Shown here one piece after another: positions 41,663 through 49,554 of a stretch of 64,000 nt of DNA (positions are counted from its first letter, which is position 1; each line of letters begins with the position of its first letter). The notes beneath the pieces were generated by a model. The model worked only from the letters and a program-made list of their open reading frames with translations. It made no database searches and was not told the DNA's origin. The translations under genes and the position numbers were made by a program. Origin of the DNA: an uncultured Pseudoflavonifractor sp. (GTDB taxonomy: Bacteria > Bacillota > Clostridia > Oscillospirales > Oscillospiraceae); the NCBI RefSeq assembly GCF_944387805.1, contig NZ_CALXGI010000008.1:1-64000 (forward strand). Direction: 5' to 3'.

Positions 41663-42804
41663 TTTATCTGGACAGCGCTGCCACCACTATGCAGAAGCCG
41701 CCGTCCGTTGCCCGGGCGGCAGCCTACGCCATGGGCCACATGGCCAGTCCGGGGCGGGGGAGCCATCGCCCAGCGGCGCTGGCGGCAGATACGGCCTTTG
41801 CCTGCCGCCAGGCCGCTGCTGCATTATTTGGAGTGGAGAGCCCGGAGCAGGTTGTGTTTACCATGAATGCTACCCACGGACTCAATCTGGCAATCAAGTC
41901 TCTGATCCGCCCGGGCGATACGGTTCTTATCTCTGGCTACGAGCACAACGCGGTAACCCGGCCGCTCCACTGTATGCAGGATGTGCAGGTTAGAGTAGCA
42001 TCCGGGCCGCTGTTTTGTCCGGAACAGATATTCCAGCAGTTCGAGGCTCTGTTGACTGACGAGGTGCGGGCGGTTATTTGTACTCATGTGTCCAATGTGT
42101 TTGGTTATATTCTCCCAGTGGATCGGATTGCCGCTCTGTGCAGAGAACGGGGGGTGCCGTTCATTCTGGATGCTTCCCAGTCCGCCGGCTGTCTGAGGGT
42201 ACGGATGGACGAATTAGGCGCATCCTTTATCGCCATGCCAGGCCACAAAGGATTGTACGGCCCTCAGGGGACCGGACTGCTGCTGTGCGGCGCACAGACA
42301 CAGCCCCTGCTGGAGGGCGGCACAGGTAGTTTGTCTGCGCTTCAGGAGATGCCAGACTTTCTGCCTGATCGGCTGGAAGCAGGGACACACAATATCGCAG
42401 GCATTGCCGGACTTTTGGAGGGCATCCGGTATGTGACCCGAACAGGGGCAGAAAATATATTGGCCCATGAGACGCGGCTTACCCAGCGTGCAGCCCGGGC
42501 TTTGGTCAGAATTCCTGCGGTAACCGTGTATGCTGCTGAGAAAGGCTTAGGGCAGGCGGGTGTGCTGTCCTTTCAGATTCGTGGGATGGACTGTGAGGAA
42601 GCTGGCGCTGCGCTGGGGGAGATGGGAATTGCAGTCCGCGCCGGGTTACACTGCGCCCCGCTGGCTCACCGTTCGGCAGGTACATTGGGAACTGGTACAA
42701 TTCGCGCCAGCTTTTCGGCCTTTAATACCGCTTGTGAAACCGAACATTTCGTCCATGCAGTGAGGTGTATTGCCGCACGCACGGAAAACAACAGAACGCG
42801 TTAA
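41659..42804 (+). CDS. Class V aminotransferase / cysteine desulfurase family (EF2568-like)
   Basis: A 381-residue PLP enzyme. YLDSAATTMQKPP start, NATHGLNLAI, the PLP lysine in MPGHKGLYGPQGTG, and the catalytic Cys in RAGLHCAPLAH. The GHKGLYGPQG form and the short DUF3343 partner fit the EF2568 group, proposed by others to supply labile selenium to molybdenum hydroxylases. A general cysteine desulfurase for Fe-S or thio-modification is the alternative; no IscU/SufU gene is adjacent. Confidence 0.85.
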   Translation: MIYLDSAATTMQKPPSVARAAAYAMGHMASPGRGSHRPAALAADTAFACRQAAAALFGVESPEQVVFTMNATHGLNLAIKSLIRPGDTVLISGYEHNAVTRPLHCMQDVQVRVASGPLFCPEQIFQQFEALLTDEVRAVICTHVSNVFGYILPVDRIAALCRERGVPFILDASQSAGCLRVRMDELGASFIAMPGHKGLYGPQGTGLLLCGAQTQPLLEGGTGSLSALQEMPDFLPDRLEAGTHNIAGIAGLLEGIRYVTRTGAENILAHETRLTQRAARALVRIPAVTVYAAEKGLGQAGVLSFQIRGMDCEEAGAALGEMGIAVRAGLHCAPLAHRSAGTLGTGTIRASFSAFNTACETEHFVHAVRCIAARTENNRTR

Positions 42805-42806
42805 CA

Positions 42807-42843
42807 AACCCGCTATGCTTTGTGTCCCAAAGCATAGCGGGTT
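42807..42843 (+). terminator. Long hairpin after the aminotransferase gene
   Basis: A perfect 16-bp stem (42807-42822 with 42828-42843). It begins two bases after the stop. No T tract follows, so termination would be non-canonical. Confidence 0.5.
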
Positions 42844-42920
42844 CTGCGCTGAAAAAATGACACGGAATGTGGAGCCTTTGGTGAGGCTAGGGAATTTATA
42901 GAAAATTCACTTCTGTTGTA

Positions 42921-42949
42921 TTGCCATTTTCTCAGCAATAAAGTATAAT
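42921..42949 (+). promoter_or_regulatory. Promoter of cdaA
   Basis: TTGCCA (42921-42926), 17 bp, TATAAT (42944-42949). The transcript would have a leader of about 80 nt if translation begins at 43039. Confidence 0.75.
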
Positions 42950-43038
42950 CTTTAGAATAGGCAGAGTATGAAGAGACTAAGTCTGACCTGCCCATGAGCG
43001 AATATGCCCGGACGGCTGAAATGCAGGTGAAGGGAAGA

Positions 43039-43932
43039 ATGGAACAGATAATACAGTGGATTCAGGAGAGCTTTATGGCCTTTCCTTCCATCGGTATAGC
43101 GGATATTCTGGATATCCTTATCATGGCATTTATTTTTTATAAACTGCTGATGATTGTCCGCCGTACCAGTTCAGGACAGGTTATGAAGGGGGTTCTCCTT
43201 GTTATAGTGGCCTTTGTCCTGGTCAGTGCTTTCCAACTCAGGATGCTCAGCTACTTGATGGGCAAGGTGCTGGAATATGGCGTTCTGGCTCTGGTCATTT
43301 TATTTCAGCCCGAGATACGGCGCTTTTTGGAGCAGATGGGCCGCAGCAGCATTGGCAGTGTATTTGTGCGGGAGGAGGCTCCCGGTGAGCTGGAGAACGC
43401 CATCACCCAGACCGTGCTGGCCTATACGGACTTGTCCAAAACCAAGACGGGCGCATTAATGGTGTTTGAGCGTAAGAACCAGCTGGATGACGCCATTAAA
43501 ACCGGAACAGCTTTGGACTGCGTGGTCAACGCGGAACTGCTCAAAAATATCTTCTGGAACAAGGCGCCCCTTCATGATGGCGCGGTGATTGTGCGGGCTG
43601 GGCGGATTGTGGGCGCGGGCTGCATGCTGCCTCTGTCCGGAAATGTCAACCTCTCCCGAGATCTGGGTATGCGCCACCGGGCTGGCATTGGAGCCAGCGA
43701 AAACTCGGACGCAGTAGTAGCCATTGTCTCGGAAGAGACGGGTTCTATTTCTGTGGCAGTGGGCGGCATGCTGAAACGCCATCTGGCGCCGGAAACCCTG
43801 GAGCGTCTGCTGCGCAATGAGCTTTTGCCCCAGAATGACGAGAATGATAAGCCCAAATTCAACCTGATCAATATCATCTTGAAGTCAAAGAGAGGGGAGA
43901 AGGCCGATGTGGAAAAAGATAAAAGACAGTAA
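43039..43932 (+). CDS. cdaA: Diadenylate cyclase CdaA
   Basis: A 297-residue membrane enzyme making c-di-AMP from two ATP. Three N-terminal membrane helices (ILDILIMAFIFYKLLMIV; GVLLVIVAFVLVSAF; GVLALVILFQPEIRRFLE) precede the DAC domain with LHDGAVIV (DGA) and MRHRAGIG (RHR). I place the start at ATG 43039, next to AAGGGAAG; ATG 42994 lacks a ribosome-binding site. Overlaps cdaR by 26 nt. Confidence 0.93.
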   Translation: MEQIIQWIQESFMAFPSIGIADILDILIMAFIFYKLLMIVRRTSSGQVMKGVLLVIVAFVLVSAFQLRMLSYLMGKVLEYGVLALVILFQPEIRRFLEQMGRSSIGSVFVREEAPGELENAITQTVLAYTDLSKTKTGALMVFERKNQLDDAIKTGTALDCVVNAELLKNIFWNKAPLHDGAVIVRAGRIVGAGCMLPLSGNVNLSRDLGMRHRAGIGASENSDAVVAIVSEETGSISVAVGGMLKRHLAPETLERLLRNELLPQNDENDKPKFNLINIILKSKRGEKADVEKDKRQ

Positions 43933-45172
43933 ATGGCTCTACGTTGTGCTCTCTCTTCTGATGGCCTCCGTCCTGTGGATTTACGTAGTAAAAGAGGCCA
44001 ACCCCTCAATTGAACGCTCCATTTCCAATATTCCCATTACCTTTACCGGAACGGAAATACTGGCGGCTCGCAACCTGATTATCTCTGAGGGAGCGGACCA
44101 GACCATGACATTAGCGCTGGAAGCAAAGTCGGATGTATTTGCCAAGCTAAACCGTGAGAACATTACCCTGAGCGTGGATGTATCCCAGATTTCAGAGCCT
44201 GGCACCTATCGGCTCCTGGTAAAGCCCAGTTATCCCATCAATGTCAACCAGTTGGATGTGACGGTAAATAACGATGTTTCCGATCTCTATGTGGAGTTCA
44301 CGGTCTCCGAACTGGAGAGCAAAGAAATCCCGGTCCGGCTGGAGTTCAAGGGGAGCTATGCCGAGGACTATATGGCGGGCAAGCCCACTATTACGCCGGG
44401 TACCATCAATATCAGCGGGCAGCAGGAGCTGGTAAATCAGGTGGCCTATGCGAAGGTGGTCCTCACCATTGAGAATATGAGCGAGAGCTATGAGGGCGAT
44501 CTGCCCTTTGTGTATGTGGGCGCAGATGGGACGGAGCTGACGGACTTGACGGTAACAGCCAATGTGGATACCGTCCATGTAGAGTATCCCATTGTAAAGA
44601 CCAAGCAGGTGCCGGTGACAGTTGATATTATTCCCGGCGGCGGCGCAACAGAGGACGATGTGAATATCACCTACGGTGTCAGTCACGAGGCCGTCATGTA
44701 CCTCACCATCTCTGGCCCCGAGGACGAACTTGAGACCTATGACAAGATTGTGCTGGGCGAGATTGACCTCTCCAAGGTATATACCGAGGAGACCTTCAGC
44801 TTCCCGGTGACGCTCAATGAGGACTTTACGAATGAGAGCGGTATCAGCTCAGTGGATGTGACCGTCACCATTGATGACACAAAACTGACTACCCGGGAGT
44901 TTACCGTAGACAATATCCAGATGATCAATAAGCCGGATGGATACAATGCGGAACTGATAACCGAATCCCGGCTGGTGACTGTCCGCGGACCTGAGGAGGC
45001 GGTGGATGCGCTCTTCCAGTCTCAACTGCGGATTGTAGTGGACTTGTCCCAGGCCCAACTGGCCACAGGACGGCAGACGGTTCAGGCCCAAGTCATTATA
45101 GACGGCAGCAGTAATGTGGGTGTGCTGGGCGGCGAATATGACGTGCTGGTCAATTTCACCCTGGCGGAATAA
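43907..45172 (+). CDS. cdaR: CdaA regulatory protein CdaR (YbbR domains)
   Basis: A 421-residue protein with one N-terminal membrane helix (WLYVVLSLLMASVLWIYVV) and about four extracytoplasmic YbbR repeats (for example VRLEFKGSYAEDYMAGKPTI, PVTVDIIPGGGATED). CdaR binds CdaA and tunes its activity. The usual third gene, glmM, is absent here; a DUF5685 gene follows instead. Confidence 0.92.
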   Translation: MWKKIKDSKWLYVVLSLLMASVLWIYVVKEANPSIERSISNIPITFTGTEILAARNLIISEGADQTMTLALEAKSDVFAKLNRENITLSVDVSQISEPGTYRLLVKPSYPINVNQLDVTVNNDVSDLYVEFTVSELESKEIPVRLEFKGSYAEDYMAGKPTITPGTINISGQQELVNQVAYAKVVLTIENMSESYEGDLPFVYVGADGTELTDLTVTANVDTVHVEYPIVKTKQVPVTVDIIPGGGATEDDVNITYGVSHEAVMYLTISGPEDELETYDKIVLGEIDLSKVYTEETFSFPVTLNEDFTNESGISSVDVTVTIDDTKLTTREFTVDNIQMINKPDGYNAELITESRLVTVRGPEEAVDALFQSQLRIVVDLSQAQLATGRQTVQAQVIIDGSSNVGVLGGEYDVLVNFTLAE

Positions 45173-45247
45173 CAACAGGAGGAAATGTGATGGCGGAAAC
45201 CGCCGGTTTGAGGCAGTGCAGAAATCAGGACGGCAGGCGAAGCTGAT

Positions 45248-46147
45248 ATGTTTGGCTATATTCGACCCAACCGCGAGGAGCTAAAGGTCCGGGAACTGGA
45301 GGACTACCAGGCCATGTACTGCGGCCTGTGCCAGGTGATGGGCAAGCGCTGCGGCTTTACGGCCCGGATGCTGCTCAATTATGATTTTACCTTTCTGGCC
45401 ATGCTGCTTTCTCCGCCGGAACGCAGACCGTCTACCTGCATGCGCCGCTGTCCCGCCAAGCTCTTCCTGCGTAAGAAATGTACCTGCGCTTCCGGACCGT
45501 GGCTGGAGGCTGCGGCGGATGAGAGCGTCATTCTCAGCTACTGGAAAGTGCGTGACAGTATTGAGGACGGCGGCTTCTGGGAGCGGATCGGCGCCCGCAC
45601 ACTCTCTCTGCTTCTTCGGAGAGGCTACCGCCGGGCGGCGGCAGCACGGCCGGAATTTGACCGTGAAGTCTGCCGTCAGCTGGAGACATTGCGCCGGCTG
45701 GAGAAGTCAGATACGCCTTCACTGGACCGGACGGCAGACACTTTTGCCCGGATTCTCCAGGCCGCAGCACCTAAGACAGAGAATGAGGCAGAGGATCGGG
45801 CGTTGGGACAGCTGCTCTATCATGTGGGACGATGGATTTATCTGATTGATGCATGGGATGACCTTCAAGAAGATGTTTCTGCCGGAAGATATAATCCCAT
45901 CCATGCCCGCTTTGGCGGCAGGGAAGAGGCAGAGCAGGAATACCTGCGTACTACCCTGCTCCACTCTCGCAATCTGGCTCTCTCTGCGTTTGCCCTGTTA
46001 AATCGGGGCTGCTGGGAGCCGGTGTTGGGAAATATCCTGTGTCTGGGAATGCCCATGGTAGAAGAAATGGTATTCCGCGGATGCTGGAAGCAGATGAAGC
46101 GGCGGACAATTTTGGGCGTTGATTCGGGCAGATCCCAACAGAGATAG
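45248..46147 (+). CDS. DUF5685 family protein
   Basis: A 299-residue cytoplasmic protein with paired cysteines: YCGLCQVMGKRCG near residues 29-41 and CMRRCPAKLFLRKKCTC at 66-82. WIYLIDAWDDLQEDVSAGRYNPI is the family's other conserved block, recalling an all-helical isoprenoid-synthase-like fold with an Asp-rich motif. Function is unknown. It is often next to a DnaJ-domain gene, as here. Confidence 0.8.
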   Translation: MFGYIRPNREELKVRELEDYQAMYCGLCQVMGKRCGFTARMLLNYDFTFLAMLLSPPERRPSTCMRRCPAKLFLRKKCTCASGPWLEAAADESVILSYWKVRDSIEDGGFWERIGARTLSLLLRRGYRRAAAARPEFDREVCRQLETLRRLEKSDTPSLDRTADTFARILQAAAPKTENEAEDRALGQLLYHVGRWIYLIDAWDDLQEDVSAGRYNPIHARFGGREEAEQEYLRTTLLHSRNLALSAFALLNRGCWEPVLGNILCLGMPMVEEMVFRGCWKQMKRRTILGVDSGRSQQR

Positions 46148-46180
46148 ATGTCAATGATTTAGGACAGGAGACAGAAATAC

Positions 46181-46792
46181 ATGAGCGATCCATACAGCGT
46201 ACTCGGAGTTTCCCCCAATGCCAGCGATGAGGAGATTAAAAAGGCATACCGCGAGCTGGCTCGGAAATACCATCCGGACAACTACCAGAACAATCCCTTG
46301 GCCGATCTGGCTGAGGAAAAGATGAAGGAAATTAACGAGGCCTACGACGCCATCAATAAGATGCGCAGCGGCGGAAGCTACAGCGGCAGCGCCTACCAGC
46401 AGAGCGGCAGCAGCTATGGCTACGGCTATCAGCAGCAGAGTCAGTCTTCTTCCGCCGGCAATCTGTACAGCCGGGTACGGCAGGCCATTAATGCCGGCAA
46501 TATTGACGCCGCAGAGAATCTGCTGCGTCAGGCTCCCGCTCAGGATGCGGAGTGGCACTTTCTCTCCGGCTGCATTGCCTATCGCCGGGGCTGGCTGGAC
46601 GAGGCGCGGCAGCAATATCAAATTGCCTGTAACGCTGACCCGGGCAACATGGAGTACCGTCAGGCGCTGAACATGATGCAGCAGGGTGGACAAGCCTATC
46701 GTCCTTACGGCAATACGGGCGTAGGCATGGATGCCTGTGACTGCTGCAGCACGCTGATGTGTTTGCAGTGCCTGTGTGGAGGCTGCAACTGA
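46181..46792 (+). CDS. J-domain protein with Cys-rich C-terminus
   Basis: A 203-residue protein. Residues 3-64 form a J domain ([20 protein letters not shown] with HPD in RKYHPDNYQ), which stimulates DnaK. A Ser/Tyr/Gln/Gly-rich linker (65-90) and a helical repeat-like section ([17 protein letters not shown]... ) follow. The last 16 residues have six Cys ([17 protein letters not shown]), lacking the DnaJ zinc-finger pattern. A specialised co-chaperone; partner unknown, possibly the DUF5685 neighbour. Confidence 0.85.
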   Translation: MSDPYSVLGVSPNASDEEIKKAYRELARKYHPDNYQNNPLADLAEEKMKEINEAYDAINKMRSGGSYSGSAYQQSGSSYGYGYQQQSQSSSAGNLYSRVRQAINAGNIDAAENLLRQAPAQDAEWHFLSGCIAYRRGWLDEARQQYQIACNADPGNMEYRQALNMMQQGGQAYRPYGNTGVGMDACDCCSTLMCLQCLCGGCN

Positions 46793-46793
46793 G

Positions 46794-47321
46794 ATGAGAC
46801 AGCGAAATTCAGGGGCACGTCAGGTAGCGCTGGTTGGTGTCCTTGCCGCTCTTTCCCTGGTAATTTTGCTGCTGGCAGCTGTTTCCCCATCGGGACGGAT
46901 GGGAATTGTGGCAGTGGCTGGCCTGGTCAACGCTGCAGCTGTCATCTCCGGCGGCCTTCACTCCGGCTTCTTGTGCTGGGCAGTAGCTGGTATTCTGGGC
47001 CTTATTCTCTCGCCTGATAAAGGAAATGTACTGCTCTATCTGATTTTTTTCGGTGTGTACCCCATGGTAAAGAGCTTGATTGAGCGGTTACGGCGGGCCC
47101 CGCTGGAGTGGCTGTGCAAGCTGGTATTCTTCAATGTGGTACTCACTTTTTGCTGGTTTGTGCTGCGGGATGCGCTGCTTGCCGGGCTCCCCGCAGTGTT
47201 TGAGCAGCTGTGGGTACTCTACGCGGGCGGGAATGTGGTATTCTTGGTCTATGATTACGGCTTCTCTAAATTGGTGATGCTCTATGCAGCCAGAATAGAT
47301 AAGGCGATACGGCGGAGATAA
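46794..47321 (+). CDS. Integral membrane protein (175 aa), unrecognised
   Basis: Five or so hydrophobic helices (ARQVALVGVLAALSLVILLL; GIVAVAGLVNAAAVISGG; FLCWAVAGILGLIL; LLYLIFFGVYPMV; LVFFNVVLTFCWFV). The layout recalls ECF-transporter substrate-binding or DUF2232-like proteins, but no motif settles this. The start at 46794 lies two bases after the J-domain gene stop, so the genes are coupled. Confidence 0.65.
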   Translation: MRQRNSGARQVALVGVLAALSLVILLLAAVSPSGRMGIVAVAGLVNAAAVISGGLHSGFLCWAVAGILGLILSPDKGNVLLYLIFFGVYPMVKSLIERLRRAPLEWLCKLVFFNVVLTFCWFVLRDALLAGLPAVFEQLWVLYAGGNVVFLVYDYGFSKLVMLYAARIDKAIRRR

Positions 47322-47324
47322 GGG

Positions 47325-47353
47325 TTTTCAAAGTAAAAAAAATCTGATATAAT
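47325..47353 (+). promoter_or_regulatory. Promoter of the yicC-gmk unit
   Basis: TTTTCA (47325-47330), 17 bp, TATAAT (47348-47353) with a TGa extended -10. Confidence 0.65.
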
Positions 47354-47390
47354 ATATTGCTAAACAATCGAAAGAAGGGAAGCGAGCCCT

Positions 47391-48269
47391 TTGGTGAAGA
47401 GCATGACCGGCTATGGAAAAGGCGAGGCAGAGCTCCACGGACGTACCATTACAGTGGAGCTCCGTTCCGTTAACAACCGATATCTTGACTGCACCATCAA
47501 GCTGCCCCGGATCTATGTCTTTGCGGAGGAGGCCATCAAGACCCGGGTACAGAAAAGCATTTCCCGCGGCAAGGTGGATATCTTTGTGACCATCGGACAG
47601 TCTGAGACGGGTGATGTATCTATCTCCCTGAACAGGGGTGTGGCAGACGGTTACTACTCCGCGCTGTGCCAGATGCGGGATACTTATGGCCTGCGGGACG
47701 ATATTTCTGTCTCGCTGCTCTCCCGATTCCAGGACGTGTTTCTGGTGGAGAAGAGCCCGGAAGATTTGGAGGCGGTGGCCGCCGATATCTGTACGGTATT
47801 GGATATGGCCCTGGCAGACTTTGACGCCATGCGTACCCGTGAGGGCGGCAAGCTGGAGGAGGATATCCGCGGGCGGGCCGCTACCATCGGCAGCCTGACG
47901 GCGCTGGTTGAGGAACGCGCCCCCGGCATTGTGGCAGATTATCGGGCCCGGCTGGAGGCCAAGATGGCAGAGGTGCTGCAGAATACTCAAATTGATGAGA
48001 GCCGCATTCTCACCGAGGCTGCCATCTTTGCGGATAAGGTAGCTGTGGACGAAGAGACGGTGCGCCTGAGAAGCCATCTGGACCAGCTGTCCCATATGCT
48101 GGATCAGGGCGGCGCCATTGGCCGCAAGCTGGATTTTCTGATTCAGGAGTTCAACCGGGAAGCCAACACCATCGGCTCCAAATGCAACGATATTGAGACC
48201 GCCCGCCATGTGGTGGACATCAAAGCGGAAATTGAAAAAATCCGGGAGCAGGTCCAAAACATTGAGTAA
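47391..48269 (+). CDS. yicC: YicC/YloC family endoribonuclease
   Basis: A 292-residue protein with the conserved start ([13 protein letters not shown]), [19 protein letters not shown] and the C-terminal [20 protein letters not shown](CND) block. YicC proteins are RNA endonucleases in E. coli and precede gmk in Firmicutes. It begins at TTG 47391 or GTG 47394; both keep the family start, and GAAGGGA lies about ten bases upstream. Confidence 0.93.
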   Translation: MVKSMTGYGKGEAELHGRTITVELRSVNNRYLDCTIKLPRIYVFAEEAIKTRVQKSISRGKVDIFVTIGQSETGDVSISLNRGVADGYYSALCQMRDTYGLRDDISVSLLSRFQDVFLVEKSPEDLEAVAADICTVLDMALADFDAMRTREGGKLEEDIRGRAATIGSLTALVEERAPGIVADYRARLEAKMAEVLQNTQIDESRILTEAAIFADKVAVDEETVRLRSHLDQLSHMLDQGGAIGRKLDFLIQEFNREANTIGSKCNDIETARHVVDIKAEIEKIREQVQNIE

Positions 48270-48283
48270 AGGGGCGGTTCAGA

Positions 48284-48559
48284 GTGAAGCTTATCAATAT
48301 TGGATTTGGCAACATGGTCTCCGCCGGTCGGCTCATTGCCATTGTGAGTCCGGAATCCGCACCTATCAAGCGTATGATCCAGGAAGCAAGAGACCGAGGC
48401 ATGCTGATTGATGCCACCTACGGCCGCAGAACCCGAGCCGTTCTGATTATGGACAGTGACCATATCGTCCTCTCGGCCATTCAGCCGGAGACCGTGGCGG
48501 GCCGCCTGAGCGGCAAGGACGCACCGGACCCGGTAACCGAGGAGGATGACGAGGGATGA
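48284..48559 (+). CDS. remA: Extracellular matrix regulator RemA/DUF370
   Basis: A 91-residue protein: [53 protein letters not shown]. RemA is a DNA-binding regulator of matrix and osmoprotection genes in Bacillus. The yicC-remA-gmk-rpoZ order is typical. Overlaps gmk by ATGA. Confidence 0.94.
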   Translation: MKLINIGFGNMVSAGRLIAIVSPESAPIKRMIQEARDRGMLIDATYGRRTRAVLIMDSDHIVLSAIQPETVAGRLSGKDAPDPVTEEDDEG

Positions 48560-49167
48560 TAAAAAAGAAGAAGACTCGCGGACAGCTGATCGTGCTCTCC
48601 GGCCCCTCCGGGGTGGGAAAGAGCACTGTAATTGCGGAATTGCTGGGAGAGAGGAAGGACATCTATTTTTCCGTCTCTTTCACGACCCGCAGTCCCCGTG
48701 TAGGCGAGGCGAACGGCGTAAATTACAACTTTGTCAGCCGTGAGGAGTTTGAGCGGATGATTGCCGCCGATGAATTGCTGGAATATGCCCAGTACGTCGG
48801 TAACTACTATGGCACCTCTCTCAAGATTATTCAGGACAAGCTGGCTGCCGGCATTGATGTACTGCTGGACATTGAGGTCCAGGGTGCGGCCAAGGTGCGC
48901 AGCAAATGTCCGGAGGCTGTGCTGATTTTCATTATTCCGCCCTCCTTTGAGGAGCTCTCCCGCCGGCTCCATGGCCGGGCTACTGACGATGAAGATGTTA
49001 TAGCAGGACGACTCCAGAAGGCCCGGGAGGAGTACCGCCAAATTCCCAACTACGACTACCTGGTGGTCAATGACAAGGTGTCCACCGCGGCGGCAGAGAT
49101 TATCTCTATCCTGACGGCGGAGGACTGCCGGACCCGAAACCGCCTTGCCCTTGTGGATGGAATCTAA
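48556..49167 (+). CDS. gmk: Guanylate kinase
   Basis: A 203-residue kinase forming GDP from GMP. P-loop [13 protein letters not shown]-binding [15 protein letters not shown] and [15 protein letters not shown] are all present. Length is usual. Translationally coupled to remA. Confidence 0.96.
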   Translation: MIKKKKTRGQLIVLSGPSGVGKSTVIAELLGERKDIYFSVSFTTRSPRVGEANGVNYNFVSREEFERMIAADELLEYAQYVGNYYGTSLKIIQDKLAAGIDVLLDIEVQGAAKVRSKCPEAVLIFIIPPSFEELSRRLHGRATDDEDVIAGRLQKAREEYRQIPNYDYLVVNDKVSTAAAEIISILTAEDCRTRNRLALVDGI

Positions 49168-49245
49168 CAGTTGTTCATACTGTTTGCCACCAACGCGCGC
49201 CGCCGTGCTCCGGCGGACGCGGCCCAAAGAAAGGAACGATGCTTT

Positions 49246-49449
49246 ATGATGCTGAAACCCGCAATGAATGAACTTCTCGCCCAGATCCCCAGCCGCTATA
49301 TGCTGGTGAACGTAGTGGCCCAGCGTGCCCGCCAGATTGCCAGTGAGGCGGAGGAGGAGGGCATCTCCCTGGAGGATAAGCCCGTCTCCCTGGCCCTGCG
49401 GGAAGTAGCGGAAGGTAAGTGCATTCCTCACGCCGAGGATGAGGAGTAA
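49246..49449 (+). CDS. rpoZ: DNA-directed RNA polymerase subunit omega
   Basis: A 67-residue protein (MMLKPAMNELLAQIPSRYML, VNVVAQRARQIASEAEE) of the omega/RpoZ family, which helps assemble RNA polymerase. AAAGGAA precedes ATG 49246; the longer frame from 49171 is rejected. It ends in an acidic tail and is followed by a terminator. Confidence 0.92.
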   Translation: MMLKPAMNELLAQIPSRYMLVNVVAQRARQIASEAEEEGISLEDKPVSLALREVAEGKCIPHAEDEE

Positions 49450-49470
49450 AGGAAACACAGATTTCTCCGG

Positions 49471-49509
49471 AAGGCAAGTGAAAGGGCGGCAGCGCCTGTC
49501 ACTTGCCTT
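49471..49509 (+). terminator. Terminator after rpoZ
   Basis: AAGGCAAGTGA (49471-49481) pairs with TCACTTGCCTT (49499-49509) followed by TT. It may partly separate priA and the following genes. Confidence 0.65.
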
Positions 49510-49554
49510 TTGCGGGATAGTTGGACAAGTCTCATCATCGGGGGGAGCAGAAGC

